Shown piece by piece: positions 10,621-22,389 of a DNA stretch of 64,000 bases (position 1 is the first letter of the stretch; each line of letters starts with the position of its first letter). The notes beneath the pieces are model-generated. The model was not told the origin of the DNA, ran no database searches, and worked only from the letters and a program-made list of their open reading frames with translations. The stretch lies in the NCBI GenBank assembly GCA_026419785.1, contig JAODTK010000987.1, positions 116,001-180,000 of the forward strand, read 5' to 3'. A program made the position numbers and the translations under genes. This stretch comes from Sclerodactyla briareus (taxonomy: Eukaryota > Echinodermata > Holothuroidea > Dendrochirotida > Sclerodactylidae).

Positions 10621-13294
10621 GACGCCTTCGTGCATATCAGTCAATAGGCAGTTTTTTCTTATGCTAATGTGCAGCTGAGCCTATTTGTCGACATGCAAAA
10701 TATTCAATGAGGAGTTCCGCGTTTGTGCCGTTATGCAAATTTACATAATATATAAAATGTATATCGATATACAATTGTACCTGTTTACTGATATGTAATT
10801 GTGCAAACTTGTTAATATTTCCGTGATGCCAAGATGTGCCAAGATGAGTAAACAGACAGTCTTTCTAGCTAAATGTGGATGATTTTTAAAGGGTAATATG
10901 GAATGGAGCGTTAGTTCTGCACACTCACCTGAAGGCAAACTACTAGCCACACCAAAAGAGACAAATCCTATCTACGACTCCCGTTCTCACGTTTCTCTGT
11001 TTGTCTACATGATGAGATGAGGTGATCTGTAGTCTATTCACGAACCCGAGATTTTTGTCCTGGTATGATTCACTACAACAGCGATTAGTAAACGTGTTAA
11101 GTAGAAGCAAGAGTGCAATCCCCTGAGTTGCAGGATCTTATCGAGAAATGTGAACTATTCAGTCGTTTCTACTTGCCACTATTCTGCGGGTTGCAAATAG
11201 ACAACATTTATCAAAATATGTTTGCAAATAGCCAATTTCTTTAAAAAATATTCATATTCAAATGCTGGAAAACCTTTCATTTTGAGACGTTGTACCATGT
11301 CCAAAAAATTGAAACCATTCCGTTCTTGCAATCTCTTACTTTACTTTATCAGCATTTGTCGATTTGATGGACACCGTATGGTGTCCAGTATATGATTTTG
11401 GTGCTCCAACGATTGTCCTGTCTACGGCTGAAATCTCAATGTATATTAAGAAGGATCAGATTTTCAGAAATCCCAAAATTTTGATAAAAATAAATTTTCC
11501 CCACTAAAATCCACATTTCGGTAATTTTCGGCTAATTGTATGGGTAGAGTTGCAATTTTTGACTTTTTACATTACTACACAATTGGAAATCATTCAGCTA
11601 TTGGTTTCAGCAAATATCTCGAAAAATAGTGGAAAATTGGTAAATATGAAAAATTGACCCAGAATGTGTTTGTTTTCCTCAATTTTTTGTTTTTTCCGCC
11701 TAATTTTGAGAAAAAATTGTGTCTTGTGGCTTTTCAGGCGTGTGCGAAATTTTACTCTGTTCATGCACTTCAGTTGAGATATTTGCAACAACAAAAAACA
11801 TCAAAAAATTCTGACGGATACGCAAACGCACATTTTAGGCTGGCACACAATAATGTTTTCCCACCAGGAAATACATACTGTCATTCGTTCAAACTACGCT
11901 GGATTCATGATTCATACAGATATGGAGAAATATTCTCTGCACTAGCTGCTTGTGATAATATGTGATATATCGCAGAAAGAAGGGGAAGGTTATCAACATA
12001 TATCATATAATGTAACGCGGGGAGGCCACTGTTCCCGTATATTAGTGAGTCCTGATACATTATGCGCAATACATATTGAGTTATTCTCCATAATCTGATT
12101 GATATGTGAACCTGGGAAGAATGTGGATTTAAAACAGACATTTTCTCGGTTTTCCGGTGTACTACCGAGCTGAAGTTTTGGTCGAACTGGGAAGTCACTT
12201 AGCACGCGGATGAGCAGTCTTACTCAAGGCGTTCCGATCGTTGTTCCTACTGTATGCCTCTCTATCTAGCTCGAAGCTCTCTCATCGCACTTCGCCTATA
12301 GAGCTATAACGGTTCCTGATCTGTCCATCAGTTTTGCTCACTGAGAAACCACTGGTAATAAGCCACTGATTGTGTAGGATAGTATGCCACTTTTTTGCTG
12401 AGCTGCGTAATGACAAAACCGTCCTAATCAAAGACTGACGAATTAGAGGCCATAATTTCTGTTGAAACCGACGTGCTCGAGGTTCACCGTTATTATTTTA
12501 TTGGTCGATGCCCGATGCGATCAATCCTATTCCTACTACTGCTCCGCAGTCATCGCGGCTGTATGGGCTAAGGAAGCCCTGATGTGATCACCCAAAGTGA
12601 AATGTTTGTTGGGACCAGGGAAAAAAAAAAAAAATTGAGTTAAGAATGGTCGTAAATTATACATGGTTGGGTGTAGGTTATTCACAGGAACACCAACGAC
12701 CCTAGGTAAAAGAATAGATTGTCTCATGAATTTAGGAACAACGGCCACTGATTGTGCCCTGTCAATCGTACAGCACAATTTCCGTCTAAAATAGAAAAAA
12801 TGATGATCAGAATTCCCTCATTCATGCCATCGTAATGAGAATGGTTCATGCTTCGAAGTAAATAGGAACAAGATCGCAACAATGCGTAGTGATTCCTTGC
12901 TATTTTTTTTAGTAACATCCAACTTCTGAAACAAAGGGAGATTTTCAAGATCCTACAATCTGAATATTTATTCTAAGCAGGCGATTAGCAGAGTGATTAC
13001 CACACACTAACACGTCCGAATTGTGCTGTCAGTTTTCAAGTTCCAAGTAACAGGTCCCCTCCTTTGATCGTAAGCTACATGTAAATAATATCCTGTGCCT
13101 ATAATCACTACTTTCCCGAAATGGTAGGGGTTTCTATCTGCTTATGCTGGTAATGAACAATCACAATACATGTTGAATATTATATGTATTATTCAAAAGC
13201 TTCGTTCGTCCCAGGATTGAAAACAATATTGACGCAAGTTATTGGCAATGCTAATGTCCAATACCAAGCCATATATTGAGTGAGTACATGAAAA
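10621..13294. other. AT-rich intron-like DNA, no gene recognised
   Basis: I see no coding exon, mobile-element domain or repeat array here. The part at 11200-11720 is especially A+T-rich, and an A13 run lies near 12622-12634. Confidence 0.4.
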
Positions 13295-13990
13295 GTTTGG
13301 TCCAGTGTAATTGACTCATTGGCTTGTTGCAACACGACGAGTCCGTTCGTTACGAAGAACTGACCCAGGAGTCACAAGGTCATTAGGTCACATGGGGTCA
13401 AAATGTCAAATGAAGTTAATGGAGGTCACTAGATGTAGTTTGCACAGACAAACAAAGTTCTCCGTCATGTCAACCCCTAAAATGCATCGTTAACAAGATA
13501 TATAAGGTCTGAAATTTATCAGTAATTTAGAGGTTGTTTTACCCTTTTATAGTAGACATAGCTGAATATAGCGTGTGATAGCAATGTCAGTGCTATTGAC
13601 TTATTTGATTGTTGCAACAAGATGAGTCTAGTCATCACAAGATCATTAGGTCACTGAGTCAAAAAAAAAATGAGGTTGGAGTAGAACAACAGATGTAGTT
13701 CATCTAGACAAACAAAACTTTCCATTACAGCATCGCTCTTAATTTTTCGTTGTCAAGATAGAGTAGGATTGTCCTGCGGTGACCTTCAATTGACCTCGAC
13801 CTGACACCAAGAACAATAGGTTCATCCTCACCATATTTGCAACCCTACATACCTAATATGAGTTTGATAGATAAATATTGTGCTGACAAGGTTTTTGGAA
13901 TTCACCATGTCGTGACATTGAATGACCTTGAACTGGCACTGAAAACAATTCAAACTCTCCCCATGAGCACATGCCTAATTGACTTGATAC
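13295..13990. repeat. Tandem repeat, period 285 bp, plus GACCTTGAATGACC blocks
   Basis: TTGACTcATTgGcTTGTTGCAACA begins at 13311 and again, slightly changed, at 13596, a period of 285 bp. Both copies continue with a GGTCATTAGGTCAC-type block, AACAGATGTAGTT and AGACAAACAAA. From 13770 a different pair (ACCTTCAATTGACC / GACCTTGAACTGGC) follows, which is the reverse complement of the units at 3780-4165. Confidence 0.75.
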
Positions 13991-14026
13991 ATTCTTGCGT
14001 TTATTAGATGTCGTACTGACAAGGGT

Positions 14027-14065
14027 GTCACACACACAGACACATACGCACACACACATATACGT
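14027..14065. repeat. (CA)n-rich microsatellite
   Basis: An imperfect CACACACAGACACATACGCACACACAC tract. Confidence 0.8.
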
Positions 14066-14364
14066 ACAGAAAATAACTGCTAGACTCCATTTGCTTTCGG
14101 CAAGGAATAAGAAACGAATCCAAAACAAAGCGCGTGACACTTGAGCGATGATGTCATATTAGTCTGTTCACACACTCATTGGTTCAGTCTATTGCATCCT
14201 GGATGCTAAGGAAAATGTCATACTAATGAATCAATCTACGTCATAATACATAGGTTGCTAGATTAGTTATTACCCATTTACCTCATCATTAAGGTGTAAT
14301 CGCTAACCCCCAAAAACCCCATCACCATTGCGTACATGATCGTGTCTCATTTGGCTCTCTACAG

Positions 14365-16040
14365 GGGAACAAAAGGGAAACAAATGGAGTGACATCACAG
14401 CTGAAACAGAAATATAAAACTGCATACAATGCAGTTCAGCCGATTCCTTATATTCGGGACCGACGTTATTGCGTAGATAACATATACGTCGAAGTCAGTA
14501 TTGACAATGAACATAGCACCAGTACATCATCAAGTGAGATGAGGAATGAGTTTACCTGACATTCCCGTATTCTTGATGAGGACGACGAGAGGGTGTGAGA
14601 CGACGCGAAATTATCGAAGCGAAGTGGTACGAAAAAAGACGACCTTCTGCCTCCAGCTGGTGTACGACTGGTGTAACTCCAAAGAAGACTCGCCTCTCAA
14701 AGACACGGAAATACTCCTCTATCTCCGGTTGGCGACAATTATAACGGGAACCAGTCTGTCTGCGAAGCCATTAAGGAGTATATCCTTTCTCGCGCGAGTG
14801 CTACATTCATCAAGGCGGATGATATCATGGATATAGTACAAGGTTGCTCCTCAGTCCTCATCATCCTTGACGGCTACGACGAATACCCAGATAAGAACGA
14901 TTTTCAGACGGACGTAAACGCGATCAGTAAGACGAGACTGTTTCCTTCCCCCGTGTCGACGTGGTGCTTACTTCAAGGATGAACTGCATACCCACCCACC
15001 TCATCCCCCCGGGAACGGAACGGATTTTCCTCGCCGGCTTCAACGAGAGCGCACAGAAGCAGTACTTATACAAGGCGGTGGTAAAGGATAACAAAGAGAA
15101 AGTCAAAATAATAATGCGTCAGTTGCAAGAGAACCCAGTCTCGCTGACCTCTGTGAAGTTCCACTCTTCTTTGTTCTGTTCGCTCACATGACACACGATA
15201 AGGAGGATTTCCACCAGTTAGATCTGTCACTCGTCTCTTTCGCTACATCGAATCTTGCTTGCATAGTCATAATACGAAGAATAAATACAATCGAATCAAG
15301 GATGAATGGATCCAATCGGAAGATGGAACGGAATCACAGGACTCGACCTTACTGGCGTTTCGGGGACTGCAGCCAATCAGCAAAACTTAGTATGGGGTAA
15401 GAAACTGATAATCGATAAGCTTGGTGTCGAATTCGTGGGCACTACGTCAAAGTTTGGGTCCCCTGATGGGGAAGAATATATTCTACATGTCGAGTACAAC
15501 AGGGAAATCCGGTTCTACCACAAGCTCTTCGCCGAGTGGTACGCCGCATACCACATGGCTCAATTGGTGGAGAGCCAAACCGATATCCGTTCCGGTTACG
15601 GTCAGTGACTTGATAAGTTGGAACCGATAGAACTCCAGTACCTTTTTCGATTCGCTTGCGGTATCAGTAAGCAGGCAGCGCCGCGGATTATTGAATACCT
15701 GAAGACACGAGGGGGTTTGCTATGTTTTTCCATGCTCTGCAGTCTTGAGAATGAGGGAGGCGAGGAAAACCTGATGGAGTTGGTCTACGACTTTGTCTCT
15801 ACCAAGGTAGTCATGGCAGATAAGGACAGCCGACTCTACCAGAGATCATGTGACAACTTCTCGAATCGCAACACAAGCATGTATTGACTTTATCGATTGT
15901 TATACGTGAGAACAACGGCGCGATCGCTATAAGGCGAAAGGTAGACATCACTACAACTTTCAATGTGGATTTGTCCAAACATTTTTTTTTCTGCGAAACA
16001 GTAGAACATGCCAAGCTCTTTGTGATTTGAAACAAAATGC
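14365..16040 (+). CDS. NACHT (NLR-type) NTPase exon, disrupted
   Basis: A STAND-class NACHT domain as found in NLR innate sensors. An acceptor (CTCTACAG, ending 14364) opens the exon: LKQKYKTAYNAVQPIPYIRD, then YCVDNIYVE, the usual linker before NACHT. The Walker A region reads VVRKKTTFCLQLVYDW (about 14624-14671): the Lys-Thr-Thr is kept but the glycine-rich loop is not seen in frame. Walker B is intact, SVLIILDGYDEYPD (about 14851-14890), and sensor 1 reads DVVLTSRM (14957-14980). Further on are PPGTERIFLAGFNESAQKQY and EIRFYHKLFAEWYAAYHM (15508-15560), the NLR winged/superhelical 'FxHKlFqEWyAA' block, then ELQYLFRFACGISKQAA and VLTLSIVIRENNGAIAI. At least five frame changes occur across 1.6 kb. 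Neighbouring Ig exons and a later LRR-like exon suggest one receptor architecture. Confidence 0.85.
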
Positions 16041-16063
16041 TTCTCCAATGATTACAATTCCTT

Positions 16064-16565
16064 CAAGACGCGGGCTTTGCTGATGGCAGTTCACATTCCT
16101 AATGCAATTGGGTCCTCAAAATTACCAAATTCAGCATGCTGTTGCGCCCTTAAATAGCGAAACCGCAATGGAGTTTAAAAGTCAGAGAAATCACGCCCTT
16201 CATAGTCCATGTGAATCTCCCCAACCTACTAATTACTATTTTAGCAAAACCGTGGACCTTCCTGATATGCTCCTTGTAATTTTAGGAGGAAAAGGTGCTT
16301 TTCGAGTTATCCACGAAGTCCTTTAAGACCCAGTACGTGGCACTTCACGTTCCTGAGGCAATTTGCTACTCAGAATCACCAATTTCAGCCTGCTTTTGCC
16401 CCATAAAGGAGTTGACAAAATTATCCTACATGGGGTGTATGGGGAGGATATATACACCCCACTTCTTGGCGATGCTTCTATTGACTCTAACATTTTCACG
16501 CAATAATTTCTGGCTCGAAAGGCTATCACCCCCACACGTTTTCACATGGATGAGCTCCACTGCGT
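16064..16565 (+). repeat. Tandem duplication, unit about 252 bp, just 3' of the NACHT exon
   Basis: GGCAGTTCACATTCCTAATGCAATT at about 16084 is matched by GGCACTTCACGTTCCTGAGGCAATT at about 16336, and the matched DNA continues through 'ACCAAATTCAGCATGCTGTTGC' and 'ACCAATTTCAGCCTGCTTTTGC'. The second copy is followed by an unrelated GGGGTGTATGGGGAGG segment. Confidence 0.75.
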
Positions 16566-17119
16566 AATGGAATACCTACCTCCTACCTGTCTTCCTTCTG
16601 GTCATTCTATGAGTTCGATGAATCGCTGATCTGATTACTCACAAAAGTGAATACCTTTGCGCATAAAATAGGAAAACATGTCGTTCTCGTAGAAACGTCA
16701 GCCTGATTTCGTAAGCTTACCCAACGAGGTATAACGACCCATCGTCCACCATATTTCCGGGGGCATACCAACTACGCAGTTCTTGTATGGACCTTATCTA
16801 TTATTATATATCTATTATCTATTCGATGATCCTCTCATTGATATCTCCTCGTCGATAACGGGTTTTTCGCATTGCTAACGTGCTCAAGGCGCTCCACAGA
16901 TATAATCTAGATCAATAGGTTTCCAATTAATCACTGGGTGGAGTGGGAGCAATGGAGCTATAGGTTTATTGGGTGAACTGACCGGTCTTTTACAAGATTT
17001 GGAATCTGGTGGAAATTCAAATTCTCGGTCTATTCAAATGAGACTGATAAGATTCGGAGGTAGGTCAGCTGAATCAACAGCAAACCAAATGGTATTTTTT
17101 TCTTCCTATTTTGTTGCAG

Positions 17120-17335
17120 CTCGAGATATCTTATTTGAACCTCCAAGGGGTCTTCGATAGTATCGATGAGAGCGACGGGGAGTCTCATGCTCAAGACTGG
17201 ACTCCACTTACCGCTCATGTCGACCCTGACGGAACTCGAAGTTTGTGCGACCAAGAGGGAATTCAAGTTAGAGGAAGTCAAAACGCTCTGCTAAATTACG
17301 CAACTCGCTGTGAAAAGTTGACGGCGTTCTCGTGA
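17120..17335 (+). CDS. LRR-like exon of an NLR (tentative)
   Basis: A strong acceptor (TATTTTGTTGCAG, ending 17119) precedes LEISYLNLQGVFDSID. A second frame inside the same stretch reads LHLPLMSTLTELEVCATKRE and FKLEEVKTLC, leucine spacing resembling one leucine-rich repeat ('L..L..L.LC....'). This is the position expected for LRR exons after a NACHT exon. The signal is only one to two repeats long, is split between frames, and has no clear donor. Confidence 0.4.
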   Translation, partial: LEISYLNLQGVFDSIDESDGESHAQDWTPLTAHVDPDGTRSLCDQEGIQVRGSQNALLNYATRCEKLTAFS

Positions 17336-17459
17336 TAAAATCGGAACGTTATAAAATCATTTTCATTATTTTTCCCGATAAACAACTCTTGCGGTAAAAT
17401 GAAATGCAATTGAATCTTAATCAGTGATAATCAATCACAATTAATCCATTTTTCAAATT

Positions 17460-17638
17460 CGGTTAGGAACAGAACACTGTTTCCGTAAAACCGCCGCCAG
17501 AGCGATAGTTGGCAGGAGTGGCAGACAGAGCACTATTCCAGAGGCCATTAGACTGTCAATGGAGTATTTTACGTTTTTGGTACCAATTGCATGATGGTCG
17601 TTGCTCTCAGGAGGAATAGAAGCTATGAACAAGATTGT
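17460..17638 (-). CDS. Terminal exon with TM anchor and short tail, minus strand (tentative)
   Basis: On the minus strand an acceptor (TCACAATCTTGTTCATAG, with AG at about 17639-17640) opens SIPPESNDHHAIGTKNVKY. A hydrophobic helix follows, LMASGIVLCLPLLPTIALAAVL, shown here as two parts: LMASGIVLCLP and LLPTIALAAVL. The basic end RKQCSVPNRI then reaches a stop. This is the layout of the last exon of a type I membrane protein. A possible Ig-like exon lies just upstream on the same strand (17800-17985), so the pair could be the 3' end of a second, opposite-facing Ig receptor. Without homology support this remains a candidate. Confidence 0.4.
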
Positions 17639-17799
17639 GAGCGCGAACTCATCAATAAGGTTCCGGTCGGCCATGTAGACTGTAAATTGAAAGAGCAGAT
17701 TCCCATGTTTTTTCCATGTTTTTCCCTGGGTTTCGTCATTAGTGTGACATTAAAACCCATAGAGCTATTATTTTGATTGGAGAGGCTGATATCATGTCA

Positions 17800-17985
17800 T
17801 GTCATATATGTATTGTGTGCCCTGATGGAAGTGCCACCGGAGACCGCTATTCTGTGCACCCGAGTGTTCACCGATGTCACAGTGCAAGATCCCGGAACAT
17901 CTTCAGCAAGTGTTACCTTATTTCATTCCATATTCGAAACCACTTGCGTTTTCCGTATATAGCGACGGAAGCATAGAAACTCAAA
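17800..17985 (-). CDS. Possible Ig-like exon 3' half, minus strand
   Basis: Minus-strand DNA after a TTTTTTCAG acceptor (about 17986) reads, with one stop, 'KTQVVSNME' then 'NKVTLAEDVPGSCTVTSVNT' and 'RVHRIAVSGG'. The run from VTLAEDVPGS to CTVTSVN resembles the E-F-G strands of an Ig domain, with C in the F-strand position. Weak by itself; strengthened by the membrane-anchor exon 160 bp downstream. Confidence 0.3.
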
Positions 17986-17999
17986 GACTGAAAAAATGC

Positions 18000-20097
18000 G
18001 AACAACGTGGCCCATTCGACATGTCATCATCATAACCCTACTGTTAATGAGGGCGCCGCCAGGAGGATAGCAAACGGTTTCAGGATAACTTCGCTGCTGC
18101 ATAGACGCTTCAGTACAACTTGCCGGAGTTCAATCATTCAATTTTCGGCAGGTAAGTGACACATGTAGAATGGGAATAACACTATTTTTGGGGTTGCAAG
18201 TCGAGGCCAGGCGAGCTGCTGTGCCGCCTGAAAAGGGGAAAAATGTAGCTTAAATGATATATCTTGCTTGTCTTGTTCCAGGTCACTCAGGTATAATCCG
18301 ATACCATTATCGATTGAAGTCTTACCGAAGAAGCTGCGAGATTTGAAAGGTGAGAGACAATAGCATAGCTCACAAGTGGCACACATCAACGTCAGTTTAG
18401 TATGTTCTTGGCTCATACTCTAAACTGGCTCTGTTGTAGAACCTAGTGGTCACGACGCCAGTCTGTACGCTCGATCTTAGCCAGCCCATGCTAACCCGAT
18501 GCTGTCAAAATGGATTGCAATTAAATCAGTCCAATTGTCCATGAAATCCCACTCACTCACCAAACAAGCCATAAATTACAGTTAACGACCCAGACTGGCC
18601 ATCGCTCCCGGTTCCTGCCGAGCATGCAGGGTCACTTGTGCGACGCGTGACACTGCGGCAGGAGAAAATTGTGATGCTGGGTTTCTCCGCCGCGGGGGCC
18701 ATATCGTAACTCATACGACGAAATGGCTTGGAGAGGGGAGTTTCGACACCCCACTAACACATGCGTCAGTGGGGTGAAACTGCTTAGAATCGATCATTTC
18801 GAAGCTGAACAATACTAATCACGGCACTAACAAATTGCTGTACCATGACCACGTCTCCCAATGCGGTATCGAAGCCGCATCACCCCGAAGCTTGAGCTGC
18901 TACATCCACATGGTTCTTCCGGGCCGGCATACACTTCAACCCCTTCTAAAAAAAAATACTTTGCCCTCGGAAAAAGAAAAATCCGTGTTTATACTGCAAC
19001 TCGCACCCGTACCCATGCAATCTCAGCTCAGAGGTTTCAAAGCCCTACTCATAAAATATTAACTATAGTCGTGAGCAGGAACACACTCTATGCATAATTC
19101 ATTACCACGCTGAAGTCGGCACTACACCACACCTGTAAAAATATTGCCTATTGTGGACATGTTCACGTCACATTTTACTACATTCATAGAGTGGTGATTG
19201 GTGTTACACTGTGGAAGTTTATCAATTATCCATACTTCGAACCATAATTCATAACTAACCGATTTGCGGCAATGTTTGTAACAGCGATGCCTAACAATCG
19301 GGTGAAAAGTTGTATATAGAACCAAAAAAATTAACTTTTCATAGCGTTAGACCGGTAAGATCGGTGGCGTCTGGACAGCGGGCCCACCTTCTCTATATCC
19401 TGATACCACCGACCATAGCCAATGTATGTTCCCTCGTGTTCTTATTGTAAGGGAAATACCAAAACATTATGTTGTGTTTAATTCCTTTTCTCACCGTCCT
19501 CATGGTGGCCGCAGGATGAATATTTCGTTTTAGATTTCGACACCAACACTGGAAGGTAGGCTATACTAATTGTTTTCTTCGTTTTTCGCCAGTGGCTTGT
19601 GGGAGACCGCCCAGTCCGGCAATGTCCATTACAATCGGCCACAGCTCGATGATACGCTGAGAAGCTCATTCGTTTTTATCCCGTTTTTCGACCGCCTCAT
19701 TCCTGCGGTACGCGAGTCGCCGCTTCGAGTTGTAACTGTATAGCAGTGCGTCCGAACGACGTTCCGGTGAATTTGACCCTGGATTGGGTCAGAGAGGCGC
19801 CAAACTATTCCTCGGTCAAAGCTTAATTAACCCATGTTGAGTGTTGTTGGACCCCAAGATTAGTTCCTTGCTCGTGTGTTTTTGTTTCAGTTACTTTTTT
19901 TCGCTAAATTGCCCACTTCTAGTAGATCATTATCCGAATATGAATAAACACCGTTCACAATAATTATGGACGATGCCTTGAACTATGGATTATTTCCATC
20001 TATTATTTTCGCGTGTATTTGGAATACTTCTGTACCTCGTGAAGAAAGATAGGAATTCATAAGATCGAAATTAATTTTCGGTTATTTGTTTGAACAG
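18000..20097. other. No gene recognised; one strong hairpin
   Basis: Short frames only on both strands. The minus frame at 18138-18416 (92 codons) has scattered Cys but no recognised fold. A hairpin at 18740-18780 pairs GTTTC..CACCCCACT with AGTGGGGTG..AAAC around a 12-nt loop. No repeat family was identified around it. Confidence 0.4.
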
Positions 20098-20148
20098 GGC
20101 GAACCGGGAAGAAATACATTACTGACTACAGAACTATATGAAGAAGAG
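20098..20148 (+). CDS. Candidate 51-nt exon
   Basis: An acceptor (TTTGTTTGAACAG, ending 20097) and a donor (GAAGAGG|TATGTT, GT at 20149) enclose 51 nt, exactly 17 codons: GEPGRNTLLTTELYEEE. It is open in only one frame. No neighbours or family support it, so it may be chance. Confidence 0.2.
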
Positions 20149-22389
20149 GTATGTTATATAGTCGTCCACATAACAGTGTGTTGTTCTCACCCATTCTGTA
20201 AGCGTATCAATCATTTGTTAAGTAAGGAATTGAAATGTTTCATGTAGCGAGCCTACTTTAAGAGATACCTGGGCCCAATCAACGCAGAGACGCAGTAGAT
20301 TAGTGGGACCAAACTTCTTGGTCAAATTCGTGCAGGGAATTTCCTACCGAATTACATTTATCATGTAGAACACCTATCATGTAAAGCATATCTAACACAG
20401 ATGTAAAACATCAGTAACATCAGAATAACTAACTAGAGTCACAGACTGATTATCGCACGCGATGAACATCATCGAACAGTGGTGGTTCTGGTAGTTCGTC
20501 CAAGAGCAATTCCAACTGGAATGCATGCAGTTTCGTCATGCAGGAATGTAGTAAGCCTGTGATGTCTACTGGCATCAATTATGTGCCAAGTTTGTGTCTG
20601 CTGCGTGCTGTCCACTGGGTTGGTGTTTGTGTAGTATAAGACAAGAGTCGAACGAACCGAGACTGTGGTATGGATGAGGTTTTCACTGAATTGTGAAAAT
20701 GATATGGAAGAAAGACTTGATCAACTTCTTACAAGAATCCCTTCTCTAGCAAAGTGCAAAATGACATCAGTTGTAGAGTTCATTCGAGGCATTCGTATTG
20801 TACCCTCGTAACACCAGTCATGATGGGATGTTGTGAATAGGAATAGCCCAACTTTTTTGACATATCCAGGTGTGTCGCATTCATCTGACCCTCGATAATA
20901 TGTTAAAATATGTATGTTATGTTAATAATGAATACGTGTTTTTCACACGGTGTACATATTTCTTTTCTGCCAACACAGTGTGAAAGAGTGCGGAATTTGG
21001 AATGTGACTTATGACCAACATCCTATAACAGACTTCATATGTGCACGTCACCGAACAGAATTACAATCCCAAACGGGGACTCTTCTCTAAGTCTTATCTG
21101 CGTCATTAAGTTCAAGACTCTGTCCAAGGGTTCGTTCTCTTCCAATAGTGGGTGCGGAATGTCCCGCCTACGTGCACACGCGACCGTGTATCTGTTCTTG
21201 CAAGTAAGGAGCGCCCCTGAACGAATATTGGAGCAGTTTTATTGTCCAGAGAGTGATGTCCACAGAAGAACAACGTCGACAATGGTCCTCCGCTGAATAT
21301 TGCTACAGCTTGAGCGAGCATGTCTTATAGGCCTATGCGTCTTTAGTATGTCACATAGGATTCGGAACTGCCCTATCATTCTACGAGGAATCGCTAACAG
21401 CATCGGAGAAAGTTTGCTGACACGTGATCAAGAGTCAACAGATTCAGTGCATGTCTTCCCAATTTCGATATAGAAGCAACATGGAAGGCGAAATATTACG
21501 GGATTAAGTACTTCGGCCAAATACTTAACAAGTGAGATCACGGGCCCCTCTATAGTAACCATAATTATGCTTCGAATGCATTTCGAAAACAATGAATAAA
21601 ATTGAATGAAATTGCTGCTACTCAAGTATTACTTAGCTATTAAGTTGGACAGTCGTTTGGCGAGACATTCCAGTATGTGCGGAATGAGAAAGAGATCCTG
21701 CTGCGACATTATGCGACCTCCTCGGTCGCAATGACCAACGAGTCGTACCACAAGTTGTATACGGTACTTCTGGGGGGAGGGGGGCAAAGTAGTGGTGACA
21801 CGAAAAAGAAGGATACCCCTTAGGCCCCTCTCATCAAAAGTTGACGGATCCGCCCCTTGGTTGGAGAGGATTGTTGAAAGATGTTCATTGATGATCAGAG
21901 GCAGCGGGGCCACTGACCATGAGTAGTAGCGATACACATACCTCTAGCACCTCTCCATTATCATTGACTATAGAATGGAGGGATCCATTGATTTGTGGTG
22001 ATGAGGCATCAATGCCTGGCGGTATATCCCCTGCTTGCGATGTTTTTTGTTTCTACTGACGTCGTATAGGCAGTTTCGGTCTATATGGGACATTACGTAA
22101 TCATTCCATTTATTGAGTAGGTTTTTTTTTTTTTTATTACGGTCAACTCTCACCCAAACAGAGCTGAGGAATTATTATCCTGAATCGGAGACACTATAAT
22201 CGGTCTAAAAAAATATGAGTTTGAACACCAGTTAACAAATATGTACGAAGCTCTGGCAACCCGTTCGAAAAAATTCTTTCCATTTTCAATTGGTGCTCAA
22301 CAAAACAGGTTTTATCAGTACTCGTTTCTTTTGCGAAATATCTGTTTCAGTTTAGATATTGTATTGTTACATAAAATAGGTCTATAACA
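20149..22389. other. No gene recognised
   Basis: Mixed-composition DNA with short frames, for example 21039-21296 (plus) and 21629-21937 (minus), neither resembling a known family. A T15-16 run lies near 22123-22137. Confidence 0.3.
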
